Below are positions 1 through 11,600 of a stretch of 48,350 bases of DNA, piece by piece (the stretch's first letter is position 1; each line of letters starts with the position of its first letter). The notes below the pieces were generated by a model. That model was not told the origin of the DNA. It made no database searches and worked only from the letters and a program-made list of their open reading frames with translations. Source of the DNA: Nemertoderma westbladi (Eukaryota; Xenacoelomorpha; Nemertodermatida; Nemertodermatidae). The translations under genes were made by a program, and so were the position numbers. The stretch covers positions 1 to 48,350 of the forward strand of contig JAUCBJ010007633.1 of NCBI GenBank assembly GCA_032718475.1, in the 5' to 3' direction.

Positions 1-1213
1 AACACCGGCTCTAAGAACTCTAGTAAAACTGCTTAGATTATAGAAAGTATAACTGTTACCGGCGGTGTTACCTCACTTAATTTAACTGCACTAATCATAT
101 TGTTTGTACTGCTATTTACCGTCAGTTATTAATTGTATCTATTTGTTGATGGAAATATTGCTCTTTGGAGAATACGGATAAATCACCCAAAATTCCCAAT
201 TTTCTTGATACACTACAGGTTAGAGAGGCGGGCTATATATAACAATTGCGATTTATATCAATGTGGTGTGTATTGAATCTAATGTTATTTAGTAGACACT
301 ACCTGAGTCAATTGCTGTTCTCTTTATGTGTGATCAAATATACTGACGGTCGGCAGAATAGTGTGCATGATTGTGAGTGTGATGTGACTGGTAACAAAGC
401 ATTTCCTAAAGAATGCGACTTATACTTTAATCATAATCCTTATCGTTGCGTTTAGTATAAGTCCTAGCTCTGTTTAAATAGATAGAGCGCCACGTCCTAA
501 AGGAACTGTTAATATTTCCCGAAAGTTAATAATATCTGTCAGAAATTACATATTAGTGATCTATCGAATAATACAATAGGTTTACACTGCAACCTTACAC
601 TGCAATAATAAAATCTAAGCATCCGAATTCAGCCTCCCGGGTGTAGATCCATCGGGTGAATGATCGCGCATGGGCTGGCTTCGGCTAATGTTTTGCGTAT
701 TAGCATAAAATATTGTCGTATGCTAAAGGTGTGTTAATTAACTAAAAGACATATAAATTTTGGCGGGTTAAACTGCTAAAGGTCTTCAAAAGCGCGAACA
801 GTCAGTGTGAGCTTTCTGGCTTTCCTAGAACAATCAGTATGTGACCGTAGATACTCAGATATTCCAGTATCAGAGTATTCATGCTGACTGAAACTCAAAG
901 TGTATGAGTGCAGTGCAGACGGAACGGTGCAACGGAACGGACAATTCAACAATGCCAAGGTTGCAATGGGAACGTGTAGAATACAGACTAACAAAGAGAC
1001 AGACAACATACTGACATAACCGGAGGCTGAGCACGAAATCAGGACAGGGGGAAGCGAAAGGATCCAGGATTGACAAATTTATTTGGGAATTCTAACAGTC
1101 TAGTAACTGGGTAAGTTAATTCTGTAATTAATTACCGGTACCGTTCAGCCGTTACAGCGTTAGCGTTAGGCTACCGTTTACCGTACAGTAGTACCCTACC
1201 GGTAGTGTACGGC
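1..1213. other. Intergenic DNA, no supported gene
   Basis: Short open frames on both strands have no recognisable protein content and no extension. About 1120-1210 is a degenerate low-complexity stretch built from TACCG/ACCGGTA words. Nothing else is supported here. Confidence 0.6.
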
Positions 1214-1854
1214 CAGGCTGCAAACCACCACTGAACCGCGCACAACGCCCGCGCACAATTTTTCAGCCGCGCAATATCTGACAATATAGGCCTACCGCGC
1301 AAGTTCTGAAAAAACGCGCACACCAAGCTGAAAAACAATTCAATTCACACAAACTGACAAACATACGAATAAATAAATAAATCAAAAAAAGTATTATTTA
1401 TTAACATAAAGAAATAAAAAAATTAATTTAAGCAATGCAAAATGAAAAAAAAACGTGAGCGAAATTTTTCATTTTGACAATGTAAGATGAAAATTTTATT
1501 AATTAATTTTATAATAAATTTTTATATGTAGCATATCTGCATGTAGGTAAGTAGGTCTAAATTGAAAAAAAAACGCGAGCGTAGCGAGCGAATTTTTTTT
1601 ATTTTAACAATGCAAAATGGAAAAGAAACGCGAGCGAAGCGAGTGAAATTTTTTTACGGCTAATTATTTTTCTCATTAAAACTGCAGTTTTGCACACACT
1701 TTACACTTTATAACCTTTTACACCTCTTCCGCCCCCTTTTGGTGTTTTTCACACAATTCCGCGCACTTTTATTTCAATTCTGCGCACTTTTACCGCGCAC
1801 TATTTCAAAACCGCGCACAACGCGTTGTGATTTTTGCACTCCATTTGCAGCCTG
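1214..1854. mobile_element. Short inverted-repeat element, hAT-like MITE candidate
   Basis: The segment starts CAGGCTGCAAA and ends with its near reverse complement TTTGCAGCCTG. It is flanked by AGTGTACGGC on the left and AGCGTACGGG on the right, which resembles an imperfect target-site duplication. CCGCGCACAA-type words cluster near both ends, as subterminal repeats do in hAT elements. The middle holds degenerate copies of a repeat containing CGCGAGCG[TA]AGCGAG next to A/T runs (about 1440-1660). There is no transposase frame, so it would be non-autonomous. The hAT assignment is inference from terminal sequence and duplication length, and the flanking duplication is not exact. Confidence 0.45.
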
Positions 1855-2232
1855 AGCGTACGGGCTGACGGCAGACGGGCCAAGTACTACAGAAGCAAGG
1901 ACTGGCACTGGCACACGGTAAATCCAGACTTCGCCAGCGAAGGCCATGCCTGCCTGCATGCTGTTTATATTACCGGTCAGCCGGTAAGCCCAGTCAGATA
2001 GTACAGTAGTCTGGTAGTAGGACTTAGTACCTGTAGCCTGGTAGCTGTACTGCGCACTGCGGTACTGTAGTTGGTAGTAGGCAGGTAGGAGTAGCTGGGT
2101 TTCTGGCTGTGGCAGTCTGGGTTCATTGAACTTGATGATGGGATCTGGGATCGACTCCTGTCTGCCTGTGTTCACGATCTGCTATGGCAGCATCGACTGC
2201 AGAATCAATGTATACATCGGTTGTGTAAACAT
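1855..2232. other. Intergenic DNA, no supported gene
   Basis: Contains interspersed GTA/GGTAG-rich sequence (about 2000-2095). An open minus-strand frame across it (about 1774-2175) is compositionally simple (Tyr/Gln-rich from CTGGTAG words) and is not accepted as a gene. Confidence 0.5.
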
Positions 2233-2616
2233 TTACTTGAAGGCACTAAGTAAGTACCTGTATCTGAGTATGTTCCGATATTTATGTTTCTGCAGAGAAT
2301 TCCGTCGGTGCTCGGGCTCGCCTGCCGTTGCGTCACTTTCTGAGACCAAATAACCAACTATTCCGTTGGTCACTATATTGCCTTCAGAGCCCAAAATGCG
2401 CTCGTTAAAACTGGCTGTTACAAGCGATATCATCGTTCTAACTGCGCTAACTAAAGTTCTGAGTAAATCACCATCCATATCAAGATGTGAGGTTGCACTG
2501 ATCATGCAGTCATGGACGAGATGAAGGTTGTCCCTCAGCTGATCTACCAATGACATAGTTTGTTCGGGTATTCGATGGAAATAGTTTGTTCTGTAGTTCG
2601 GGTATTCGATGGACAT
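2233..2616 (-). CDS. Doubtful small ORF, possible exon of an unrecognised gene
   Basis: This is a 127-codon open frame. Residues 1-20 fall in the adjacent 34-bp tandem repeat, so the second Met (residue 21, codon 2554-2556) is the more natural start. Residues 21-80 read like an ordinary amphipathic helical protein, with segments such as LVDQLRDNLHLVHD and DMDGDLLRTLVSAVRTM, unlike the low-complexity frames nearby. I recognise no family. It may be an exon of a spliced gene, a relic of a transposon protein, or chance. There is no homologous frame elsewhere in the window. Confidence 0.2.
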   Translation of the reverse strand: MSIEYPNYRTNYFHRIPEQTMSLVDQLRDNLHLVHDCMISATSHLDMDGDLLRTLVSAVRTMISLVTASFNERILGSEGNIVTNGIVGYLVSESDATAGEPEHRRNSLQKHKYRNILRYRYLLSAFK

Positions 2617-2690
2617 AGTTTGTTCTGTAGTTCGGGTATTCGATGGACATCGTTTGTTCTGTAGTTCGGGTATTCGATAGACTATCCTTC
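2557..2690. repeat. 34-bp tandem repeat, about 3.6 copies
   Basis: Unit GTTCGGGTATTCGATGG followed by [AC]A[AT][AC]GTTTGTTCTGTA, repeated from about 2562 to 2682 with one or two changes per copy. A partial unit precedes it. Confidence 0.85.
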
Positions 2691-3094
2691 GGAAATGGCG
2701 TCAGGCAGTCAGGGATGTTGTGTACAAGTACAATGATACGCGTTCTTCGAGGTGGACCCGCTGTAATGGCGCAGATGTTCCAGTGTACACTGTAACCTAT
2801 GTAACAGTAACGGTAACAGGGCAGTTCGGTTACGACCGACTTACACTGACTTATGGAGTCAATCCGTTGTGTCCACAGGCTTTGTTACGGTGATTATCAT
2901 GGACAATGTTATATCAAACAGAGCAATGTACTATTCCTTATTCCCAGAATTTAACGAAATAAAATAACGAAATAATACAATAGAACATAACCATAGGGAA
3001 GAAACACAAAAAATATAGAAAACAATTCATGAAAGCAACAGATAATTGAAAAACTAATACCAGAAATAGATTCTCCATCTCCTCCTCAATCAAC
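2691..3094. other. Intergenic DNA, nothing recognised
   Basis: No open frame, RNA or repeat that I can support in this stretch. Confidence 0.5.
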
Positions 3095-3165
3095 CTTATA
3101 GTGATTTGTTGGTATCAAACTAATGCTGGCCGTGCAAGGTTTCCAAATATGACAAAGTGACATGT
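3095..3165 (+). repeat. Solo copy of the inverted-repeat arm found at 17607 and 18794
   Basis: Contains GTGATTTGTTGGTA followed by CTGGCCGTGCAAGG and TTCCAAATATG, in the same order as the arms of the element at 17607-18794. It therefore appears to be one end of another, decayed member of that family. Confidence 0.6.
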
Positions 3166-4992
3166 ATATAGTATAAATTTCGGTTCCATCAACCAAACAC
3201 GTTTGTCGGGCATCGCGCAGCACGCGAACTTGAGCAAGTTCGAAACAAGTTCGATTTGATTTGGAGCCAAAAGTTCAGGAGGTATTTGCCCGTAACTTTC
3301 ATCAAAAATATTGGAACTTTTTCTCTAGTATGCACCTACAAAATTTGGTTGAAAATGGTTAAAATCTTCAAAAGTTATTTACGAATGAATTTTTCATTAC
3401 AGACGGACAGACAGACAGATGGACATGAAAATTTGCCCTATTTACTAATTATAATTGTGCGCTAAGGCTCGCCCTGACTACGTGGTTCGCCCCACAGTCA
3501 TGGACATGAAGGGTGTCTTTATAAGGTTTTTTTTAGGAATGGTGCATAGTCTGTACGTACAGCTGTACTGTATGCATATTACCAGTTGGGGTTTCATTTC
3601 AGCCTATCTGAACATTAATTTAATTTCGCGAATATTTAATTTCAATATTTAACATTGAAATGTTATTAATAATATTAACATTGTTATTTAACCTTTTAGT
3701 TTTAAAGGAAAGTAGCAGGTCATAATGGCAGGTTTTTTTTTAACCAAAACAATAAACTAAATTTAGGAACAAGGATCACAGTAAAATTTTTACTTCTAGG
3801 CACTCATTTTTCAATATTATTTAACATTAACCCTATGAGAAGGCGGAAACGACACCCCAATTGGAAATTTGCGTACCGTATGGCACCGTTACATCAGCAC
3901 AGCACCATATTACCATGTTTCCTGTGCAGTAGGGACCTGGTGTGGAGCGGCTCTGGTGACAGGATTTACTTAAAAACATATCCATTTTCGAATATAAATT
4001 CCTTTTATTTGCTTCTTACAGAGAGATCATTAATTTCCGATCAAGAATATGAAGTTATACTACCGGTAGCCATGGAAACTCTTTCCGCTAACACTGAATG
4101 GGAAAACTTTATTCAAGGTTTGTGGTATCCAATTATAATTACATTAGTTTTATTCACTGAATAATTAGTATGTACTATATGCTCTAGACAAGGACACTTG
4201 GGTACCGGTACAGTATGTGATGTTGGCCCCGTGGCTGCGGGCTCGGGGCCATGTTTGAGGGTCAGGGCAGGTCCGGAATGGTTTACTTACAAACCCATTA
4301 ATAAACAATAATTTTAATTCAATCAATAATAATTGATATATTTATTATCACTTTAATAAACGACACAATATTGTATGTTACATTTTTACAAATATAAGTT
4401 CCATCAGTTCGAGGTATATATATATATATATTATATACACACACAGTAAATTAAATAGAATTACTTCCCTTATCCAGGAAGATAAATTACGTATATCACT
4501 GGACCTTGCATGGGAGTATATAGTATATGTTTTGTGTGATTTTTAGAAGGTAATGATCTCCAGCTGACATAATTGGGTATATACAATTTATTGTTTGGCA
4601 ATAAATAATTGAGTAGAGTAAGTCAGCGGTGACCTAAATCATGTAGCGGGGTGAATGTTTTGTTAAAGAAAATTATTTGTTTAATTTAAAAATCACCGTC
4701 CATTGGCTGTTTAATTATTGAGGTACCGGTATCTTTGAAGTGCTAACTCAATTATTAATTAACATTATATACACCTCAGATAAAACGTTAAAAATTTTCG
4801 AATTTTATTAAGAACTTTTTGACTATAAAATTAATAAATTTCATTCACTCGTCTCAACATTGATTGCAAGGCTTTTGATTGTTTTGCTAATTTAAATATG
4901 TAAATCAATTAATGCAGCGAGAGAATAAGACCCCACCCCCAAACACTGGAATGTAATTAGAGGGTTTTTCCTTTAATATAATTTTTATAATA
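3166..4992. other. Intergenic DNA with simple repeats, no supported gene
   Basis: Holds a short GACA-type run (about 3402-3420), a TA run (about 4413-4431) and one copy of the recurrent 15-mer TTTATTGTTTTGGTT (minus strand, 3742-3756). A 109-codon open frame at 3835-4164 has no recognisable domain. No gene is supported. Confidence 0.55.
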
Positions 4993-7575
4993 ATTCCTTT
5001 AGGAAACAGAGTGAAAGGGTTTACTGTGGAAGATCACACATGGTGGTGAACAGGCATTCCTTTAAGAAACAGACTGGAAGGGTTTACTGTGGAAGATCAC
5101 ACATGGTGGTGAACAGGCATTCCTTTAGGAAACAGAGTGGAAGGGTTTACTGTGGAAGATCACCCGTGGAGGTAAACAGGCATTCCTTTAGGAAACAGAG
5201 TGGAAGGGTTTACTGTGGAAGATCACCCGTGGAGGTAAACAGGCATTCCTTTAGGAAACAGAGTGGAAGGGTTTACTGTGGAAGATCACCCGTGGAGGTA
5301 AACAGGCATTCCTTTAGGAAACAGAGTGGAACGATTTACTGTGGAAGATCACCCACGGTATTGAACAGGCATTCCTTTAGGAAACAGAGTGGAAGGGTTT
5401 ACTGTGGAAGATCACCCGTGGAGGTAAACAGGCATTCCTTTAGGAAACAGAGTGGGACGATTTACTGTGGAAGATCACCCACGGTATTGAACAGGCATTC
5501 CTTTAGGAAACAGAGTGGAAGGGTTTACTGTGGAAGATCACCCACGGTATTGAACAGGCATTCCTTTAGGAAACAGAGTGGAAGGGTTTACTGTGGAAGA
5601 TCACCCGTGGTGGTGAACAGGCATTCCTTTAGGAAACAGAGTGGAAGGGTTTACTGTGGAAGATCACACATGGTGGTGAACAGGCATTCCTTTAGGAAAC
5701 AGAGTGGAAGGGTTTACTGTGGAAGATCACCCGTGGAGGTAAACAGGCATTCCTTTAGGAAACAGAGTGGAAGGGTTTACTGTGGAAGATCACCCGTGGA
5801 GGTAAACAGGCATTCCTTTAGGAAACAGAGTGGAAGGGTTTACTGTGGAAGATCACCCGTGGAGGTAAACAGGCATTCCTTTAGGAAACAGAGTGGAAGG
5901 GTTTACTGTGGAAGATCACCCGTGGAGGTAAACAGGCATTCCTTTAGGAAACAGAGTGGAAGGGTTTACTGTGGAAGATCACCCACGGTATTGAACAGGC
6001 ATTCCTTTAGGAAACAGAGTGGAAGGGTTTACTGTGGAAGATCACCCGTGGAGGTAAACAGGCATTCCTTTAGGAAACAGAGTGGAACGATTTACTGTGG
6101 AAGATCACCCACGGTATTGAACAGGCATTCCTTTAGGAAACAGAGTGGAAGGGTTTACTGTGGAAGATCACCCACGGTATTGAACAGGCATTCCTTTAGG
6201 AAACAGAGTGGAAGGGTTTACTGTGGAAGATCACCCACGGTATTGAACAGGCATTCCTTTAGGAAACAGAGTGGAAGGGTTTACTGTGGAAGATCACCCG
6301 TGGAGGTAAACAGGCATTCCTTTAGGAAACAGTGGAAGGGTTTACTGTGGAAGATCACCCGTGGAGGTAAACAGGCATTCCTTTAGGAAACAGAGTGGAA
6401 CGGTTTACTGTGGAAGATCACCCACGGTATTGAACAGGCATTCCTTTAGGAAACAGAGTGGAAGGGTTTACTGTGGAAGATCACCCGTGGAGGTAAACAG
6501 GCATTCCTTTAGGAAACAGAGTGGAACGATTTACTGTGGAAGATCACCCACGGTATTGAACAGGCATTCCTTTAGGAAACAGAGTGGAAGGGTTTACTGT
6601 GGAAGATCACCCACGGTATTGAACAGGCATTCCTTTAGGAAACAGAGTGGAAGGGTTTACTGTGGAAGATCACCTATTGTGGTGAACAGGCATTCCTTTA
6701 GGAAACAGAGTGGAAGGGTTTACTGTGGAAGATCACCCACGGTATTGAACAGGCATTCCTTTAGGAAACAGAGTGGAAGGGTTTACTGTGAAAGATCACC
6801 CACGGTATTGAACAGGCATTCCTTTAGGAAACAGAGTGGAAGGGTTTACTGTGGAAGATCACCCATGGTGGTGAACAGGCATTCCTTTAGGAAACATAGT
6901 GGAAGGGTTTACTGTGGAAGATCACCCGTGGAGGTAAATAGGCATTCCTTTAGGAAACAGAGTGGAAGGGTTTACTGTGGAAGATCACCCGTGGAGGTAA
7001 ACAGGCATTCCTTTAGGAAACAGAGTGGAAGGGTTTACTGTGGAAGATCACCCGTGGAGGTAAACAGGCATTCCTTTAGGAAACAGAGTGGAAGGGTTAA
7101 CTATGGAAGATCACCCATGGTGGTGAACAGGCGTTCCTTTCGGAAGCAGAGTGGAAGGGTTTACTGTGGAAGATCTCCTATTGTGGTGAACAGGCCTTTA
7201 GGAAACAGAGTGGAAGGGTTTACTGTGGAAGATCACCCATGGTGGCGAACAGGCATTCCTTTAGGAAACAGAGTGGAAGGGTTTACTGTGGAAGATCACC
7301 CGTGGAGGTAAACAGGCATTCCTTTAGGAAACAGAGTGGAAGGGTTTACTGTGGAAGATCACCCGTGGTGGTGAGCAGGAATTCCTTTAGGAAACAGAGT
7401 GGAAGGGTTTAATGTGGAAGATCACCCATGGTGGTGAACAGGCATTCCTTTGGGAAACGGAGTGGAAGGGTTTACTGTGGAAGATCACCCGTGGAGGTAA
7501 ACAGGCATTCCTTTAGGAAACAGAGTGGAAGGGTTTACTGTGGAAGATCACCCATGGTGTCGAACAGGCATTCCT
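4993..7575. repeat. 63-bp minisatellite array, about 41 copies
   Basis: The unit is 63 bp and includes TTCCTTTAGGAAACAG, GGGTTTACTGTGGAAG and a variable linker before AACAGGCATT. Linker variants are GTGGAGGTA, ACGGTATTG, ATGGTGGTG and ATTGTGGTG. A second variable site reads AGGG or ACGA/ACGG; the ACG[AG] form occurs only after a GTGGAGGTA linker and before an ACGGTATTG linker, so two-unit blocks have spread together. Because 63 is divisible by 3, one plus-strand frame stays open for long stretches (about 5040-6386 and 6361-7311; 21-residue repeat containing RHSFRKQSG and YCGRS). A 2-bp loss near 6332 breaks it. First and last units are degenerate. Linker changes are mostly non-synonymous, which argues against protein-level constraint. 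Confidence 0.97.
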
Positions 7576-8633
7576 TGGCTTAATGAGCCTAAATGATTCT
7601 CCCATTCATTATTATAGTTGCGCCCCACAAAGAGATGGTGGTGTGGTGTGGTATATGGGCTATAAATTGAACAGGCATGACGTTTTGATAGCCAGCCAAT
7701 CAAACCTTGCAATTATTGACATTGCTGTATTTGAAAAAAATATAATTCGTTGCTAATGACAGGGGTCTCTTGTCAGTAACTTGGTTCTGTATGAAATTAA
7801 CCAATTTTAGTGTCAAAATGTATTGAACTACATATTATGTGTATTTGAATGCATCGAAAATCATTAAAAATCAAATGTTCAATGTTGAATGTTCCTGCAC
7901 GTTGTTGTATGTACGGGATCACTCCACCACTCGATTTAGGGCACCTGCTTGCTTATACTATTCAATTGTTTATAATCTCACAAAGCTATTACAGTAAAAT
8001 AATCGTAAGGATCTGGCCTCACTTTATTACGGAATTAAGTTTTCATCTAAATGCGATCGAATTTTAGTTGGTTAATTAATTTAAACCTGTAGTGTAATTA
8101 AACACATTATAGGAAACTCCATTTTATTGCGGACAATTTTTACTAGAATCAAATGAACAAACACATGGCTGTAGAATCTAGAATGTACCTTGATGTGCAA
8201 TATTATGTAAATTATTTACAATAATTTTAAATAATAGTCAGTGACATGGTAAGGAATACATTTCTTATCGAAATATTGTGGCTACAAAATCTTATTATTA
8301 TCTCTAGGATATAACATACAATAGATTGATGCATATGAGCCTTTTCCATTATGGCAACAAAAATTTCCCAAAGCATTTATTTATACACTCTCATGCAAGG
8401 TTCAATGTTATATCTGTCGGATTGGTATTGGTGCCCATACATTAGCATTTTCAACTCAATGCCATTAGTAGATTTAATTTAATTTTCTGCATTACATCAC
8501 TGTCAATCAGTCAATTGTAGTTACAAAAATAAGAATGAACAAATTTTTCAAATCACTTATAACTTTTCAATCTAAATAATGTTTAATTAATGATATTCGC
8601 AGTCTGGCGTCTTATATAATTTCCACTAAACGT
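7576..8633. other. Intergenic DNA between minisatellite and gene 1
   Basis: AT-rich, no supported gene. It lies downstream of the 3' end of gene 1 and may carry its 3' untranslated sequence. Confidence 0.6.
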
Positions 8634-8687
8634 TTTATTTTTCTATTTTGCTATTTAATATCGTTGAGAACAGTTACAATATTTATT
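8634..8687 (-). terminator. Candidate polyadenylation signals of gene 1
   Basis: On the minus strand AATAAA occurs at 8687-8682, just after the stop codon, and again at 8639-8634, about 55 nt past the stop. The second is at a more usual distance for a short 3' UTR. Assignment is by motif only in AT-rich DNA. Confidence 0.4.
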
Positions 8688-8693
8688 TGTTAG

Positions 8694-11600
8694 TTAATGT
8701 TTGATTAACAGAACTGCAAGGGTTCCGGTTGCTTTTACCATTACAGTATTCTTAGGTAGAATGTGGGGGGCCACTACACTGATCGCCTTAGTAACATCAG
8801 TCGTCGAATTCGACACACTTCTACACAATTCCAGTTCTCCGTAGACAAAAAAAAGAAACTCTGAATCATTGTTTACATTGTATGTATTATTCATGCTTTG
8901 CTTGCCATGTAGTTTTAGAAGTTTCACTTTTCCGTGGATATATTTCATTGCACTTTGTTTTGTAAATCCCGAATTGCGTTTGGTCAACATTCTTGCGGCA
9001 TTGTCCATTGCCCAATGTTTCCAGACCTCATCTACGAATTCCTGGGTCTGATTCATTGGTTCATAAATTCTTAATAGTGAGACCTTCTTTGACAAACAAG
9101 TGAATTCCTCATATTGCCCATCTTGGCCAGGAGTTATGAGCAGGTTTTCTTGCTTAAGCAACCACAGTAAATCACCGGCTATTGTGTCTGGGCCTTTTAT
9201 TTCTCTTATTCCCTTGCGTTGTGATCCACTGCTGATTGACATGTAAGTGCTTTGCACCAACCCTGAACAAATTACAAACATGTCCGTATATTCTTCATTA
9301 TCTATGTAATCCTCAAGATCAACTATTTTATCACCTTGGCGTTTCCATTCTAAGTCATTCTTGTTTGCCCCTAATATTGGATGTAGATCCATCACTTGTA
9401 GCAGCCATGGTATGTTGAGGTGAACATGGCTATGTCTGCGATCAGAATATTTTGCTCTTGCATTTTCATCTAATGCTTTTGATATTTGCACATTTAGACC
9501 TGTCGCTTCAAATGGGTCTAAATGTCCCTTGGACACCATCATTTTTATTTCATTCCGTTGCTGTTTTAATATGAGGTTTGTCGCTATTTGGGTTTGCACC
9601 GATTGGCAAATGTTTGGATGTGCTGTCTCTAAGTTCTGAGTGAACTCCTTCAGTTCTTCTACGAGCTGGTCCGTTTCATTTACGTTTAGGTTGTAGTATG
9701 ACTCTGAGAAAGTCTTTTCATCAAATACATTACCGGCATCTCGTCTGTCTAGAGCTTTGAGATTATCATTTAAACTTACTCTTGTTTTTTCCTCAGCCAA
9801 TATTTGCACTCTTGCCATGTTATATTCACAGGCAATGGATTGGGAATGCATATGATCCACTTTGGTACTTATATATTTACATATTGTGGGCACAAGTCGC
9901 ACTAATTTAATATATATCAACAGTATCATTAAGCCATATACTTGACAAATGTCACCAGTGAAAAATTTGTAACTTTCTACAATAGAAGTAATCCAAATGA
10001 AGCTGAGAAACATATTATGACTGTAGAAACATAGATGAATATCCATGCCTGTGGTTATAAATTTGAGTACTAACTCCAGAGTGTACGAGAATATAACTAT
10101 GCAATGAAAAATCTCATTTAGGCTTAAGTATATAATGCTTTTATAATATTCAATGGTGTCTTCATCATTTTCTTCACTAAAATCTTTACCAAACTTACAA
10201 AGAATGTCGTTATAATGTGTTATTGTCAATGTTCTGAATATCACACTAAGAATTACTAGTATATCATTTGTCACTTGTAGGTGGTAACGTTTTAAAATTG
10301 TTTGTGCCTTCGCTATAAGGGAGGAAGGAGGTTGTATGAACCACTTGCAACACGTTTTTTGTATCACTGATACTTTTGAACAATTCGCTCTGTTTACGAA
10401 AAACTCATCAACAGATGAAAGACACTTCTTGTTTCTCGTGGCACTGTCCTTTATATCTTCCAGCTCAATTCTCTGATTAGTATCCAATGCCATGCGATTC
10501 AAGTAATTGAGCTCATGCAGAGCTGGTGCTAATAATTTTCCATTAGAATAGTTCTCACTATAACATTCGCTTTGACATATTAGTAGGGAATTAATTCTGT
10601 AATCAATGGTTTCACCATTCTTTTTCTTTGACTTGGGTTTTTTCTTGGGTTTCAATCGTTCCCCCAATCTCTCGTTGCGATACTTATCGCTAATTTCTCT
10701 TGCTTTCAGTACCTCGTCCCATTTCACCAATTTATGGCGTTCATCCTTAGCAATTGTTTCGATCAATTTATTGCTTGAATTATTAATTTTATTTATTGCC
10801 AACCCTACATGTTGAAGACTGACGTGGTTTTTTTTGTCAATCTTTAGGGATTCCATTATTTTTCGTGCAGTCATACCATTCACTAAAAGAGTAATGATGA
10901 CCACAGCTGAACAATTAAACAACATTCTGTCTCCCACTTCGCTGTCATCTCCAAATTTACGAACAACAATTAGTATAAATGCTACATTGAGTATACCTCT
11001 CAGACCTGACAAGATTACAATTATAGCTTGTGAGAATGATATACTTATTTTGCCTCCATGCCCATTATACCAACGAATTTTTAAGATGATATACCAGCAG
11101 ATTACAACAAGAGTTCGAATAATTATTACGACAATATACAAAAGTACAGCATTTACTATATCCACTCGATTTATCACACTGATAAGTCTTGCAGCTCCTA
11201 GGCCACATGTCAGGAACAGTAGAGTTTTTGTTATGTAATTTAAAATGGCATAGATGTTTCGAAAAGATGGGTGCACGCTTTCGCTTATAGACGTTTTATT
11301 ATTGCTTAGCTGTATGCCAAACGCAATAGTGGCTATATAACCATTTAAGCTCATACCAGTGCTGAGACTTCGTGTCATAAACAATCCCATTATTGTTATT
11401 GTGATTTCTCCTGTTGGATTTTCAAAAAATTGTTCAAGGAGTTTTGTCGTACATTTTCCTGTAACCAATCCAAATACTATACTTCCTATCACCGTCCATA
11501 TCAGCAATATAATATAGGATGTGCCAAATGCATTCGAGGAATCCTGCATAAATCCAAAAGCTAAGATACACACTGCATTTGTGCAAAGGGATTCCCCAGC

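Noticed and set aside
3835-4164. 109-codon plus-strand frame as a gene
   Set aside because: No domain or family resemblance, no context, and similar frames are expected by chance.
5040-7311. Long repeat-containing open frame as a protein gene (21-residue repeats)
   Set aside because: The frame is open because the 63-bp unit has no stop in one phase. Variants are mainly non-synonymous, there is no unique flanking coding sequence, and a 2-bp deletion breaks it.
4993-7575. CRISPR array
   Set aside because: The units abut directly with no unique spacers, and the genome is animal nuclear DNA.
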